Of a stretch of 34,608 nt of DNA, positions 7,490 to 15,249 are shown in pieces. The position numbers and the translations under genes were made by a program. The stretch spans positions 1 through 34,608 of the forward strand of contig JAAERL010001148.1 of NCBI GenBank assembly GCA_024230435.1, written 5' to 3'. The stretch is from Desulfobacteraceae bacterium. Lineage in GTDB: Bacteria; Desulfobacterota; Desulfobacteria; Desulfobacterales; Desulfosarcinaceae. How positions within the stretch are numbered: the first letter of the stretch is position 1; the number at the start of each line of letters is the position of its first letter. Below the pieces are notes generated by a model. It saw only the letters and a program-made list of their open reading frames with translations. It did no database searches and was not told the origin of the DNA.

Positions 7490-8461
7490 ATGATGAAAAA
7501 AGGTCGTATTCTTACTGTATTTGCTATTTCACTCGTAGTGGCATTTGTTTTTTCAACCCCGGCCCTGGCAAGACCGGAGTTTTTCGCCATCGCCACCGGC
7601 GGCACTGGCGGCACCTACTACCCGCTTGGCGGCGTACTTGCCCAGGCCCTTTCCAAAAATGTTCCTAAGGTCATTGTAACCGCCCAGTCCGGAAACGCTT
7701 CGGTGGCCAACTGCAACCTGATTAAAGAGCATGAAATCGAGTCGGCTTTTGTACAAAACAACGTGGCTTTTGCAGCTTATAAAGGGCGGGCTCAGTTTAA
7801 AGGCAATCCAATTCAAAACATCCGCGGTATCGCTTCATTGTATCCCGAGACGATACAGATCGTCGCCCGGGCTGACGCCGGTGTTAAAACCACCGATGAT
7901 ATGAAAGGCAAACGTCTGGTGCCCGGCGACCGCGGCAGCGGAGCCGAAGTGGATTGTAAAAGTATTCTTAAAAGTCACGGCCTGAACTATAAAGATTTTA
8001 AAAGCGTGGATTGGCTTAGCTTTTCCGGAGCGTCCCAAAGGCTCAAGGACAAACAGGCAGACCTGGCTTTTATCACTGCCGGATGGCCCACCGCCTCGAT
8101 TACTGAATTAGCCACTCAAACCGGCGTCAATCTGGTATCCATAAAAGAAGATCATGTCAAAAAGCTGATAAAGATGTTCCCTTTTTACTCTAAAATAGTC
8201 ATTCCGGCCAATACTTACCCAGGCGTGGGAAAAGATACCACCACCATTACCACCATGGCCCAATGGATCGTTGATGAAAAAGTATCTGAAAAGACGGTTT
8301 ACCTTTTGACTAAGGCACTGTGGGAAGGCGGTTCGGCAACAATGGCCAATGCCCATGCCAAAGGCAAGGAAGTAACCTTGGAAACGGCGCTCAATGGTAT
8401 GGCGATCCCTTTGCATCCGGGCGCGGAAAAATACTATCGTGAAAAAGGCGTTTTAAAATAA
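7490..8461 (+). CDS. TAXI-family TRAP transporter solute-binding protein
   Basis: A 323-residue periplasmic binding protein. The signal peptide covers residues 1-27 (ILTVFAISLVVAFVFSTPALA). The mature start FFAIATGGTGGTYYPLGG is the hallmark of the TAXI (TRAP-associated extracytoplasmic immunogenic) family. QSGNASVANCNLI and the late TKALWEGG also fit. It captures a small organic acid or amino acid in the periplasm and passes it to the fused permease encoded at 9443. AAAGGAG lies 6 bases before ATG 7490; ATG 7493 is an alternative. The gene follows a sigma-54 promoter divergent to a dCache sensor/NtrC pair, and direct-repeat MITE copies flank it. The substrate cannot be read from the sequence. 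Confidence 0.95.
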   Translation: MMKKGRILTVFAISLVVAFVFSTPALARPEFFAIATGGTGGTYYPLGGVLAQALSKNVPKVIVTAQSGNASVANCNLIKEHEIESAFVQNNVAFAAYKGRAQFKGNPIQNIRGIASLYPETIQIVARADAGVKTTDDMKGKRLVPGDRGSGAEVDCKSILKSHGLNYKDFKSVDWLSFSGASQRLKDKQADLAFITAGWPTASITELATQTGVNLVSIKEDHVKKLIKMFPFYSKIVIPANTYPGVGKDTTTITTMAQWIVDEKVSEKTVYLLTKALWEGGSATMANAHAKGKEVTLETALNGMAIPLHPGAEKYYREKGVLK

Positions 8462-8590
8462 ATCATTAGGAATAGGAATTAAATTTAGGGCTCGATGATC
8501 AAATTTGGTATTAACGTCAGGGCGTCGTTAAAAAATTATGATCATCGGGCCATAAATTCTCTGATTACAGTGAAAAAAAATATCAACACT
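8462..8590. other. Intergenic spacer after the TAXI gene
   Basis: No gene is seen. ATGATCA.. near 8494 and TGATCAT near 8540 form a loose dyad; there is no T-run. The segment continues into MITE copy C. Confidence 0.4.
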
Positions 8591-8770
8591 TTAGGCGATT
8601 GGCGCAAAAGAATATACCAGATTGAGCTTCGATTTTTATTCGTCTTCAAGGCCCGCCAAAGTTTTGCTGATCAGTTTGCATACTTTACGTATTCGCATCT
8701 TTGGCATAACGCACAAGACGGGAAAAAAGACATACAAGATGGTATATTCTTTAACTGCAGATCGTTTTAG
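8591..8770 (+). mobile_element. MITE-like element, long copy C
   Basis: About 180 bp in the same orientation as copy B and nearly identical inside (ATACCAGATTGAGCTTCG, CTGATCAGTTTGCATAC and ACAAGATGGTATATTC are shared). The left end TTAGGCGATT is intact. The right end has decayed (GATCGTTTTAG instead of AATCGCCTAA). It lies between the TAXI gene and the DUF1850 gene. Confidence 0.8.
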
Positions 8771-8800
8771 CATGGAGTAATAAGGATTGTTGCATCTCCA

Positions 8801-9412
8801 ATGGTATTTAAATTACACAGGCCAGCTTTAAAAAAAATGCCGGTAAAAAAACGTACCGTTTTATTTGTGTTTATCTTATTGGCTGCAACGGCGCTGATAC
8901 CTGTGCGGGTATTGAGCATAACGGCAGTAAAAAAAGAAAGCGTTGTATTTCTGCGGAAAATGCGGGCAGGGCAAAAAATCGCTTATCACAACATTCATTC
9001 TGTGGAGCTTTCACCGGTTTGGGAATACTTCCGTATCAGCGGCAATGACAATATGATTCTTTATGAAACACGCTTTCAATCTTCCAATGTGGGTTTGCCC
9101 TATGCGGCTTTCGGTCAGGAAAAATTTATCTGCGAACCCGATGGTTACCGGATAAGCAATATGCACCGGGTTATCCCGGAACTTCTAATCTGGGCAAATA
9201 ATCGTTATGACAACCGTTTGGAGATAGACAACTATAGCTTAAGGTTATGTGATTTGGCCGGCGATACCCTTTTGCGCATCAAGGCGGACACTTGGCCTGC
9301 CTATAAATATGTTATCTTCAAGATTATTACACTCAATTCATTACGCTTGCAGCAGGCTGCAACCGGCAACGCCCCGTCTTCCGGCGATAGCAGCCAAGAA
9401 TCTGCAAGCTGA
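8801..9412 (+). CDS. DUF1850 protein of the TRAP-TAXI operon
   Basis: A 203-residue protein with one N-terminal hydrophobic segment (TVLFVFILLAATALIPVRV), then a small extracytoplasmic domain. IAYHNIHSVELSPVWEYF followed by GLPYAAFG matches the DUF1850 pattern of a His-Ser motif and a Gly-Leu-Pro motif. DUF1850 genes usually lie between the TAXI binding protein and the fused permease, as here. The molecular role is unknown; it may be an accessory subunit. ATG 8801 has AAGGA rather far upstream. ATG 8837 would still keep the hydrophobic segment, so the start is uncertain. The gap to the permease gene is 30 bases. Confidence 0.82.
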   Translation: MVFKLHRPALKKMPVKKRTVLFVFILLAATALIPVRVLSITAVKKESVVFLRKMRAGQKIAYHNIHSVELSPVWEYFRISGNDNMILYETRFQSSNVGLPYAAFGQEKFICEPDGYRISNMHRVIPELLIWANNRYDNRLEIDNYSLRLCDLAGDTLLRIKADTWPAYKYVIFKIITLNSLRLQQAATGNAPSSGDSSQESAS

Positions 9413-9442
9413 TACTCGAATTTGAATAAGGACTGAAAGGAT

Positions 9443-12169
9443 ATGCAAGAAAAACAGATACCCCTTAACGAGAACGAAGAGATCAAAAAATACGATCCTG
9501 AAATGCGCTTTCGGCAAATCAGCGGATTTAGTTTGAAGCTCGTTTTTGTGATGACCCTGATTCTCTCCCTATTTCATATTTACACAGCCGGATTCGGTGT
9601 GTTGCAGGAGTGGCGCCACCGGGCTTTTCATTTGGCATTCGTTTTACCTCTGGTTTTTATGTTTTATACCATCCGCAAAAAAAACACAGAGGGAAAAAAG
9701 CATTTTATCCATGATATCATTTATGCACTCATTGGCAGCACCCTGCTTGCCGTCATGTTTCATGAAATATTCAAACTGGAAACAGGTGCTATCCTTGCAA
9801 CGGGTATTGCGGCCTTTTGTTTTGTTCTCTATTTTAAGCGCAGAGAATTTTTAAGCCCTAAACTGACGTTAACCGTGGACCTGCCAATTTTCACGATTAT
9901 GGCCGGATCGCTTGTCTGGATTATACTCTGGGGTATTAAAAACATTGACTACGGCGTTGCCTTCCAGGATCTGAATGCAACCATGTTTTTTTGGAGTGTC
10001 TTTTTATTCGGTACCCTGGCGGCCCTGATTTTTATTTTTATCATTCAGTGGATTTATACCATCTTTGCCGCTTTTAACCGAAAAAGTGTGAACTATGTCA
10101 ACGACAACATTCCCTACTTCGATGTTTTTTTTGCCGTGCTGGCCGCAATTGCATCCATTTATATCTTTTTAGAATTCAACAGCCTGGTATTCCGTGCGGG
10201 GCTGCCCGTCAAGGCTGACCTGGTGGTGGGCTGCTTTGCCATTTTACTGGTTCTGGAAGGCGCCCGGCGAAGCGTTGGACCGCCCCTGCCGCTGATTGCC
10301 TTCATTGTGTTGATCAACTGCTACCTGGGGCCCTATTTTTTTGACATTCCGGGACTTAGCTTTTTCGCCCATCGAGGTTACTCTGTTCACCGGATTATCG
10401 AGCATATGTACTTGGGAACCGAAGGCATCTTTGGTATTCCCCTGGGAGTTGTAGCAACCTTTGTTTTTCATTTTGTACTTTTCGGAATTTTTATTTCCAA
10501 AACCGGATTGGGCGGGCTTTTCATGGATCTGGCCATGGCTGTCGCCGGAGGAACCGTGGGCGGACCCGCCAAAGTCTCGGTGGTTTCCAGCGGCTTTTTA
10601 GGATCAATTAACGGAAGCTCGATTGCCAATACCGTGACTACCGGCGCTTTTACCATACCGCTGATGAAGCGGGTGGGATACAAACCCGTGTTTGCCGGAG
10701 CCGTGGAGGCGGCAGCATCCACCGGCGGTCAATTGATGCCGCCCATTATGGGGGCCTCGGCCTTTATCATGGCCGAATTTTTAGGCATACCTTATATTAA
10801 AATCGCCGCCTGTGCCGTGATTCCATCGTTTCTGCACTTTTTCGCCGTGGGCTGGATGGTTCACCTGGAAGCGAAAAAGCAGGGCCTGTCCGGTCTGCCC
10901 AAGGATCAACTGCCAAAAGTAATGGCCGTTTTAAAGGAAAAAGGTCTGCTCGTATTTCCCCTGGTTATCATCGTATTCTTGCTGATTTCCGGCGCCAGCC
11001 CCTTCCTGGCGGCCTACTGGGGCATTTTTTACGCGGTGGCCATTGGACAAATTCACCGCAGAACCTACACCATGCTTGTGGCCATGTTCTTGTCAGCGCC
11101 TTTTGCAACGTTATGGATCAACCCGTTGGCAGGCTCGTCTGGCTGGGCCGCAGCCTGGCTGATCTTCATGGCGGCAGGTCTGATGATTACCTTCAAAATC
11201 TCAGATCGCAAGGATTGGCTCATAGGATTGATTCCCAGCGCCGGCCTGTTGATAGCCGCCCTGGCGAAACTGGGTCCTGCAGAGTGTGCTATGGCGGGAC
11301 TTTTACTGGTCATTTCCATCGGAGTATTTTACGAAGAGAGTACAATGCGCGTGCCCGCCATCATGGATACGTTGGAATGGGGCGCCCGTAACGCCCTGGC
11401 CATCGGCGCCGCCTGTGCGTGTGTAGGATTTATCGTGGGCGCTACTACCCTGACAGGACTTGGTTTAAAATTCGCCACTGCCGTTATCGAACTGGCCGGA
11501 AATGTCGCCGCGTTCATTGACGTGGTGGATTTTACCAATACACTGGGCCTTGAGCCGTTAACGCTTTTCTTTACACTGGCCTTTACTGCTGTGGCCTGCT
11601 TTTTATTGGGAATGGGTATTCCTACAACCGCCCAGTATATCATCGCATCAATGATTGCCGCCCCGGCCCTGACCCAATGGGGAATCTCTCCTCTGGTCTC
11701 GCATATGTTCGTGCTTTTTTATGCCGTACTTGCCGATGTTACTCCTCCGGTGGCCCTGGCGGGATATGCCGCCGCCGGAATATCGGGAGGCGACCCGTTT
11801 AAAACGGGCTTTATGTCTTTTGCCCTATCGTCGGCAAAACTCTATGTTCCGTTCGCATTCGTTTATTCACCGATTATTCTGTGGATGCCCTGGATTTTAG
11901 ATCCCAATGTAAGCTTTAACTTACTAGAATTTCTTGTCGTGTTTAGCGGTGTTGTGCTGGGAGTTATGGCCCTGGGGGCGACCATCATCGGCTATCTCAG
12001 TGATAAGTCAACTCCATTGGAGCGCCTTGGCACGACCGCAGCCACCTTGCTGTTGCTGATACACGGTTTTACAACATCGCTAATTGGATTTGGCATCTTA
12101 GCGGGCGTCTATTTTGTGCAATACTCACGGCGCAAAACGCTTGAATTGAGTGTACAGGCCGCGGCTTAG
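9443..12169 (+). CDS. TRAP transporter 4TM/12TM fused permease
   Basis: A 908-residue polytopic membrane protein with about 18-20 hydrophobic segments. The N-terminal ~270 residues correspond to the small (DctQ-like) subunit with extra helices. The middle is the DctM-like transport core, with GGTVGGPAKVSVVSSGFLG, SIANTVTTGAF and EAAASTGGQLMPPIMGA. A second repeat half has LLGMGIPTTAQYI and LADVTPPVALAGYAAAGI. These are characteristic of TAXI-partner permeases driven by an ion gradient. GAAAGG precedes ATG 9443. It is longer than many relatives because of the extended N- and C-terminal membrane regions. The TAG stop lies inside a TTAGGCGATT motif shared with the MITE ends. Confidence 0.95.
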   Translation: MQEKQIPLNENEEIKKYDPEMRFRQISGFSLKLVFVMTLILSLFHIYTAGFGVLQEWRHRAFHLAFVLPLVFMFYTIRKKNTEGKKHFIHDIIYALIGSTLLAVMFHEIFKLETGAILATGIAAFCFVLYFKRREFLSPKLTLTVDLPIFTIMAGSLVWIILWGIKNIDYGVAFQDLNATMFFWSVFLFGTLAALIFIFIIQWIYTIFAAFNRKSVNYVNDNIPYFDVFFAVLAAIASIYIFLEFNSLVFRAGLPVKADLVVGCFAILLVLEGARRSVGPPLPLIAFIVLINCYLGPYFFDIPGLSFFAHRGYSVHRIIEHMYLGTEGIFGIPLGVVATFVFHFVLFGIFISKTGLGGLFMDLAMAVAGGTVGGPAKVSVVSSGFLGSINGSSIANTVTTGAFTIPLMKRVGYKPVFAGAVEAAASTGGQLMPPIMGASAFIMAEFLGIPYIKIAACAVIPSFLHFFAVGWMVHLEAKKQGLSGLPKDQLPKVMAVLKEKGLLVFPLVIIVFLLISGASPFLAAYWGIFYAVAIGQIHRRTYTMLVAMFLSAPFATLWINPLAGSSGWAAAWLIFMAAGLMITFKISDRKDWLIGLIPSAGLLIAALAKLGPAECAMAGLLLVISIGVFYEESTMRVPAIMDTLEWGARNALAIGAACACVGFIVGATTLTGLGLKFATAVIELAGNVAAFIDVVDFTNTLGLEPLTLFFTLAFTAVACFLLGMGIPTTAQYIIASMIAAPALTQWGISPLVSHMFVLFYAVLADVTPPVALAGYAAAGISGGDPFKTGFMSFALSSAKLYVPFAFVYSPIILWMPWILDPNVSFNLLEFLVVFSGVVLGVMALGATIIGYLSDKSTPLERLGTTAATLLLLIHGFTTSLIGFGILAGVYFVQYSRRKTLELSVQAAA

Positions 12170-12190
12170 GCGATTTTACCATTCGCCTTA
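12166..12190. repeat. Short inverted repeat resembling collapsed MITE ends
   Basis: TTAGGCGATT (12166-12175) is followed within five bases by ATTCGCCTTA (12181-12190), close to the inverted ends of the MITE-like family with no interior. The permease stop TAG is inside it. It may be a remnant of the family or a simple hairpin at the gene end. Confidence 0.4.
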
Positions 12191-12232
12191 AAACTCCTAA
12201 TAAAAATCTGTTGCCAAATTTCAAATAAAAAA

Positions 12233-12265
12233 AATGCCTCTTGCGCCAAGCGTGCAAGAGGCATT
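12233..12265 (-). terminator. Intrinsic terminator facing left
   Basis: A perfect 12-bp stem, AATGCCTCTTGC (12233-12244) and GCAAGAGGCATT (12254-12265), has a 9-base loop. On the minus strand the hairpin is followed by a long U tract (complement of the A-run 12223-12234). On the plus strand only ACTATTT follows. It should stop leftward, antisense transcription entering the permease gene, and may act weakly rightward. Confidence 0.65.
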
Positions 12266-12313
12266 ACTATTTCAAACGCTAGAGAGTTCCAAATCCGTCA
12301 TTTGAAATAGTAA
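12264..12313 (+). promoter_or_regulatory. Leader inverted repeat, 13-bp arms
   Basis: TTACTATTTCAAA (12264-12276) and TTTGAAATAGTAA (12301-12313) are perfectly complementary with a 24-base spacer. The left arm overlaps the end of the preceding hairpin by two bases. The structure lies in the leader of the transaminase gene. Confidence 0.55.
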
Positions 12314-12315
12314 CG

Positions 12316-12368
12316 GTCAACAACTTCTCGGCTAAAGACCGGCGGGTTGTTGACAAAATAAAGGGGGG
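12316..12368 (+). promoter_or_regulatory. Leader hairpin just before the transaminase ribosome-binding site
   Basis: GTCAACAAC (12316-12324) pairs with GTTGTTGAC (12346-12354), with a small inner CGG/CCG pairing. The strong ribosome-binding site AAGGGGGG follows at 12361-12368, before ATG 12372. The spacing would let a folded leader affect translation. Confidence 0.5.
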
Positions 12369-12371
12369 CCA

Positions 12372-13214
12372 ATGCCTGAGCTTGCCTATATCAATGGAAC
12401 CATTTGCGCTATTGAAGAAGCCAAAGTGCCGATAGAAGATCGGGGTTACCAATTCGGTGATGCAGTTTATGAATTTCTGGCCACGTATAACGGCAAAATT
12501 TTTGCCCTGGATGACCATTTTTCCCGACTTGAAAGATCCTTAAGAGAACTTAAATTTCCTACAGTTGATCTGACTCAACTGAAATCAGCCAGCCTGGAAT
12601 TACTTAAGCGGTCCGAAATTTCAAGCGCAGGGATTTATATTCAAATTTCACGAGGTGTTGCCCCGCGAGACCATAAATTCCCGGTAAAGGCGCAACCGCA
12701 ACTTGTCATGACCATCCGTGAGCTTGCTCAAATCCCTCAAGCTGTGCGCACCAACGGAGCCAGAGTGATCAGCATGGAAGATGCCCGCTGGGGCCGTTGC
12801 GATATTAAAAGTGTGCAATTGCTTGCCAATGTCCTGGCCAAGCAAAAAGCCATTGAAGCAGACGCTGACGAAGCCATTCTTATCAGCCCTGCCGGAAACG
12901 TTCGGGAAGCAGCCTCATCAAACGTGTTTATCGCTATAAATGGCGAGTTGCACACCCATCCATTGACCCGGCAAATACTGCCGGGCATAACCCGTAAGAT
13001 TACCATCGAAATTTGTAAGGAAGAAGGGATAAAGGTTAATGAAAACCTGTTTACAAAAGAGCAAATGCTGTCCGCCGATGAAGTCTTCTTAACCGGAACC
13101 GTAACCGAAGTGCTGCCGGTTTGCCAAATTGACGGCAAGCTTATCAACGACGGCAGGCCCGGCCCAATTGCTGAAAAGCTTTATAAACGTTTGTGCAGGC
13201 GAACCGGCCAATAA
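12372..13214 (+). CDS. dat: D-amino-acid transaminase (class IV, PLP)
   Basis: A 280-residue fold-type IV aminotransferase. It starts with YINGTICAIEEAKVPIEDRGYQFGDAVYE. WGRCDIKSVQLLANVLAKQ holds the PLP lysine at about residue 146. The block EAASSNVFI and the late TGTVTEVLPV are also present. The WxRCDIKS-LLxNVLAKQ form is that of D-amino-acid transaminases rather than branched-chain ones, which usually carry a longer N-terminus. It interconverts D-amino acids and 2-oxo acids, for example D-Ala/2-oxoglutarate to pyruvate/D-Glu. Cytoplasmic. The gene follows the TRAP operon by about 200 bases and has its own structured leader. A branched-chain or aminodeoxychorismate lyase activity is less likely but not excluded. 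Confidence 0.85.
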   Translation: MPELAYINGTICAIEEAKVPIEDRGYQFGDAVYEFLATYNGKIFALDDHFSRLERSLRELKFPTVDLTQLKSASLELLKRSEISSAGIYIQISRGVAPRDHKFPVKAQPQLVMTIRELAQIPQAVRTNGARVISMEDARWGRCDIKSVQLLANVLAKQKAIEADADEAILISPAGNVREAASSNVFIAINGELHTHPLTRQILPGITRKITIEICKEEGIKVNENLFTKEQMLSADEVFLTGTVTEVLPVCQIDGKLINDGRPGPIAEKLYKRLCRRTGQ

Positions 13215-13225
13215 ATTTCTTTAAT

Positions 13226-13265
13226 GATGCTATTCGGGTTTGCTAAACTCAGCCCAAATAGCATC
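13226..13265. terminator. Hairpin between convergent genes
   Basis: GATGCTATT (13226-13234) plus GGG pairs with CCC plus AATAGCATC (13257-13265), around a loop of about 14 bases. It fills the 51-base gap between the convergent transaminase and trpA genes. There is no clear T-run on either strand, so it may act as a shared weak terminator. Confidence 0.5.
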
Positions 13266-14030
13266 CTAATCCCGTAAAGACCGCAAAAATTCACCCGCGG
13301 CGGGGATTGTCTTTTTATCCACTATCCGAATGGTCTGACTGCCGATGACAGCGATATCCACTTTGCCTTTCAGAAAATCCACGTCTGCTTTTTCCTTTAC
13401 TCCAAACCCCAGGGCCAATGGTAATTGAGTAGACTTGCGGCAACGCGCCAGATAGCTTTCCAGTTCGTTGGAAAATGACGTTTGCTGGCCGGTAACGCCT
13501 TTGCGGGCCACACAGTAGATAAAACCGCGTGCATACCCCGCAATTTTTTGCATCCGCTCCAGGCTCGAAGTTGGTGCATAGATAAAGATGGGAGCCAATT
13601 TATGATCGTCCATGGCTTGAAGATAGCTTTGGCCTTCCTCGGGAGGAAGGTCGGGAACAATTGCGCCCCGTATTCCCATGGCTGCCATCTTATCGGTAAA
13701 TGCTTCCACACCGTACTTGTAAAGAATATTATAATAAGTCATCAGCAAAAACGGAATCTTAAACATCTTGGCCGCTTTGTCTGCAAACTCAAGGCACTGC
13801 TTTACAGTTACTCCATTGGCCAGGGCCTTCTGGTTGGCCCGCAAAATCACCGGCCCGTCAGCTATGGGTTCGGAGAATGGAATCTGTAATTCCATCAAAT
13901 CCACCCCTGCATCCACCATGGTGCTGATGATCTCGAAAGAAGCATCCAGGCTAGGATAACCGATGACGATATGGGTCATCAACAAAATGTCTTTATGCCG
14001 TCTTTGCTCACGCAGATAAGATTCAAGCAT
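13266..14030 (-). CDS. trpA: Tryptophan synthase alpha subunit
   Basis: A 254-residue TIM-barrel enzyme that cleaves indole-3-glycerol phosphate to indole and glyceraldehyde 3-phosphate. The catalytic Glu47 and Asp58 are both present in LMELQIPFSEPIADGP. GAIVPDLPPEEGQ, FIYCVARKGVTGQ and the phosphate loop IAVIGSQT complete the pattern. The start is ATG 14030, which overlaps the end of trpB by 8 bases. An upstream in-frame ATG at 14114 would add 28 residues lying wholly inside trpB and is rejected. Co-translated with trpB. Confidence 0.95.
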   Translation of the reverse strand: MLESYLREQRRHKDILLMTHIVIGYPSLDASFEIISTMVDAGVDLMELQIPFSEPIADGPVILRANQKALANGVTVKQCLEFADKAAKMFKIPFLLMTYYNILYKYGVEAFTDKMAAMGIRGAIVPDLPPEEGQSYLQAMDDHKLAPIFIYAPTSSLERMQKIAGYARGFIYCVARKGVTGQQTSFSNELESYLARCRKSTQLPLALGFGVKEKADVDFLKGKVDIAVIGSQTIRIVDKKTIPAAGEFLRSLRD

Positions 14031-15249
14031 TGTATTGCTCCGCTTTTTGTTTGATGAATTGCTGCCATGCCGGATCGTTAAAGGCATCGGCCACTGTAAA
14101 AATATCCTTGTCACCCCGGCCGCTTTGGTTGATGATCAAAGAATCCTCAGGGTTCATTTCAGCAGCTTCCTGAAAAGCCCTGGCAAACGCATGGGCCGAT
14201 TCCAGGGCCGGAATCAATCCTTCCTTGCGCATGGCCAGATCTACTGCCGCAACCACTTCGCTGTCCGTGGCGGCCTCAAAACGGGCCCGGCCATTTTCTT
14301 TAAGATCGGCCAGGATGGGAGACACCCCGACATAATCCAGCCCTGCGGCAATACTATGGGTATCGAGCATCTGGCCGTCACTGTTTTGCAAAAAATAGGT
14401 TTTATATCCTTGTGCAACACCCACACTGGCGTCTTGGGAACATAGCCGGGAGGCATGTTTGCCGCTGTTTAAACCATGGCCTCCGGCTTCAACACCCACC
14501 AGTTGAACCGGATCGTTGAGAAAACCGGAAAAAAGCCCCATGGCGTTTGACCCACCGCCTACACATGCATACACCCGCTTGGGCAAACAGCCCTGCGCCT
14601 CTAAAATCTGGCTTCGCACCTCCTTGCCAATAATGCTTTGAAAATAACTTACCATTTCAGGAAACGGGTGGGGGCCGCAGGCAGTTCCCAGCACGTAATG
14701 TGTATGCTCCATGTTGCTCACCCAATCCCGAAAAGCCTCGTTAATGGCGTCTTTTAGAATACGTGTGCCGTCTTTTACAGGTATAACTTCAGCGCCCAGA
14801 CGTTGCATCCAAAATACGTTAGGCCGCTGGCGCTGCACATCCACCTCTCCCATATAAATGGTGCAATCGAATCCATAACGCGCCGCCATGGTGGCAGTTG
14901 CGACACCATGCTGGCCCGCACCGGTTTCCGCGATAACCCGGGATTTACCCATGCGCTTGACCAACAGCCCCTGGCCCATGACATTATTGGCTTTATGCGC
15001 GCCGGTATGGTTGAGATCTTCACGTTTAATATAAATTTTGGCGCCGCCAAAATGGCGTGTCAGATTTTCAGCAAAGGTCAGGGGAGTGGGCCTGCATGAA
15101 TACGTGGACATCACATGTTCATATTCTTTCCAGAAACCGGGATCAGCCTTGGCGTCTTCAAAGACCTGCTCCAATTCATCAAAGGTGGCGGTAAGCACCT
15201 CTGGCAGAAACGCTCCGCCAAAATTAGAAAAATACCCTCTTTTAAGCAT
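14023..15249 (-). CDS. trpB: Tryptophan synthase beta subunit
   Basis: A 408-residue PLP enzyme that joins indole and L-serine to give tryptophan. The PLP lysine is Lys86 in LNHTGAHKANN. AETGAGQHGVATA carries the catalytic Glu. GGGSNAMGLFSGF binds the PLP phosphate, and the C-terminal NQSGRGDKD is typical. The start at ATG 15249 follows TTGGAGGGG by 6 bases. A 75-residue upstream extension exists but runs antisense-like through the regulator gene and has no family similarity. trpB overlaps the regulator gene by 8 bases and trpA by 8 bases, so the three are one translationally coupled unit. Confidence 0.96.
   Translation of the reverse strand: MLKRGYFSNFGGAFLPEVLTATFDELEQVFEDAKADPGFWKEYEHVMSTYSCRPTPLTFAENLTRHFGGAKIYIKREDLNHTGAHKANNVMGQGLLVKRMGKSRVIAETGAGQHGVATATMAARYGFDCTIYMGEVDVQRQRPNVFWMQRLGAEVIPVKDGTRILKDAINEAFRDWVSNMEHTHYVLGTACGPHPFPEMVSYFQSIIGKEVRSQILEAQGCLPKRVYACVGGGSNAMGLFSGFLNDPVQLVGVEAGGHGLNSGKHASRLCSQDASVGVAQGYKTYFLQNSDGQMLDTHSIAAGLDYVGVSPILADLKENGRARFEAATDSEVVAAVDLAMRKEGLIPALESAHAFARAFQEAAEMNPEDSLIINQSGRGDKDIFTVADAFNDPAWQQFIKQKAEQYNA

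Noticed and set aside
8495-8770. Plus-strand 91-codon frame after the TAXI gene
   Set aside because: It lies mostly within MITE copy C, has no ribosome-binding site and shows no protein-like pattern.
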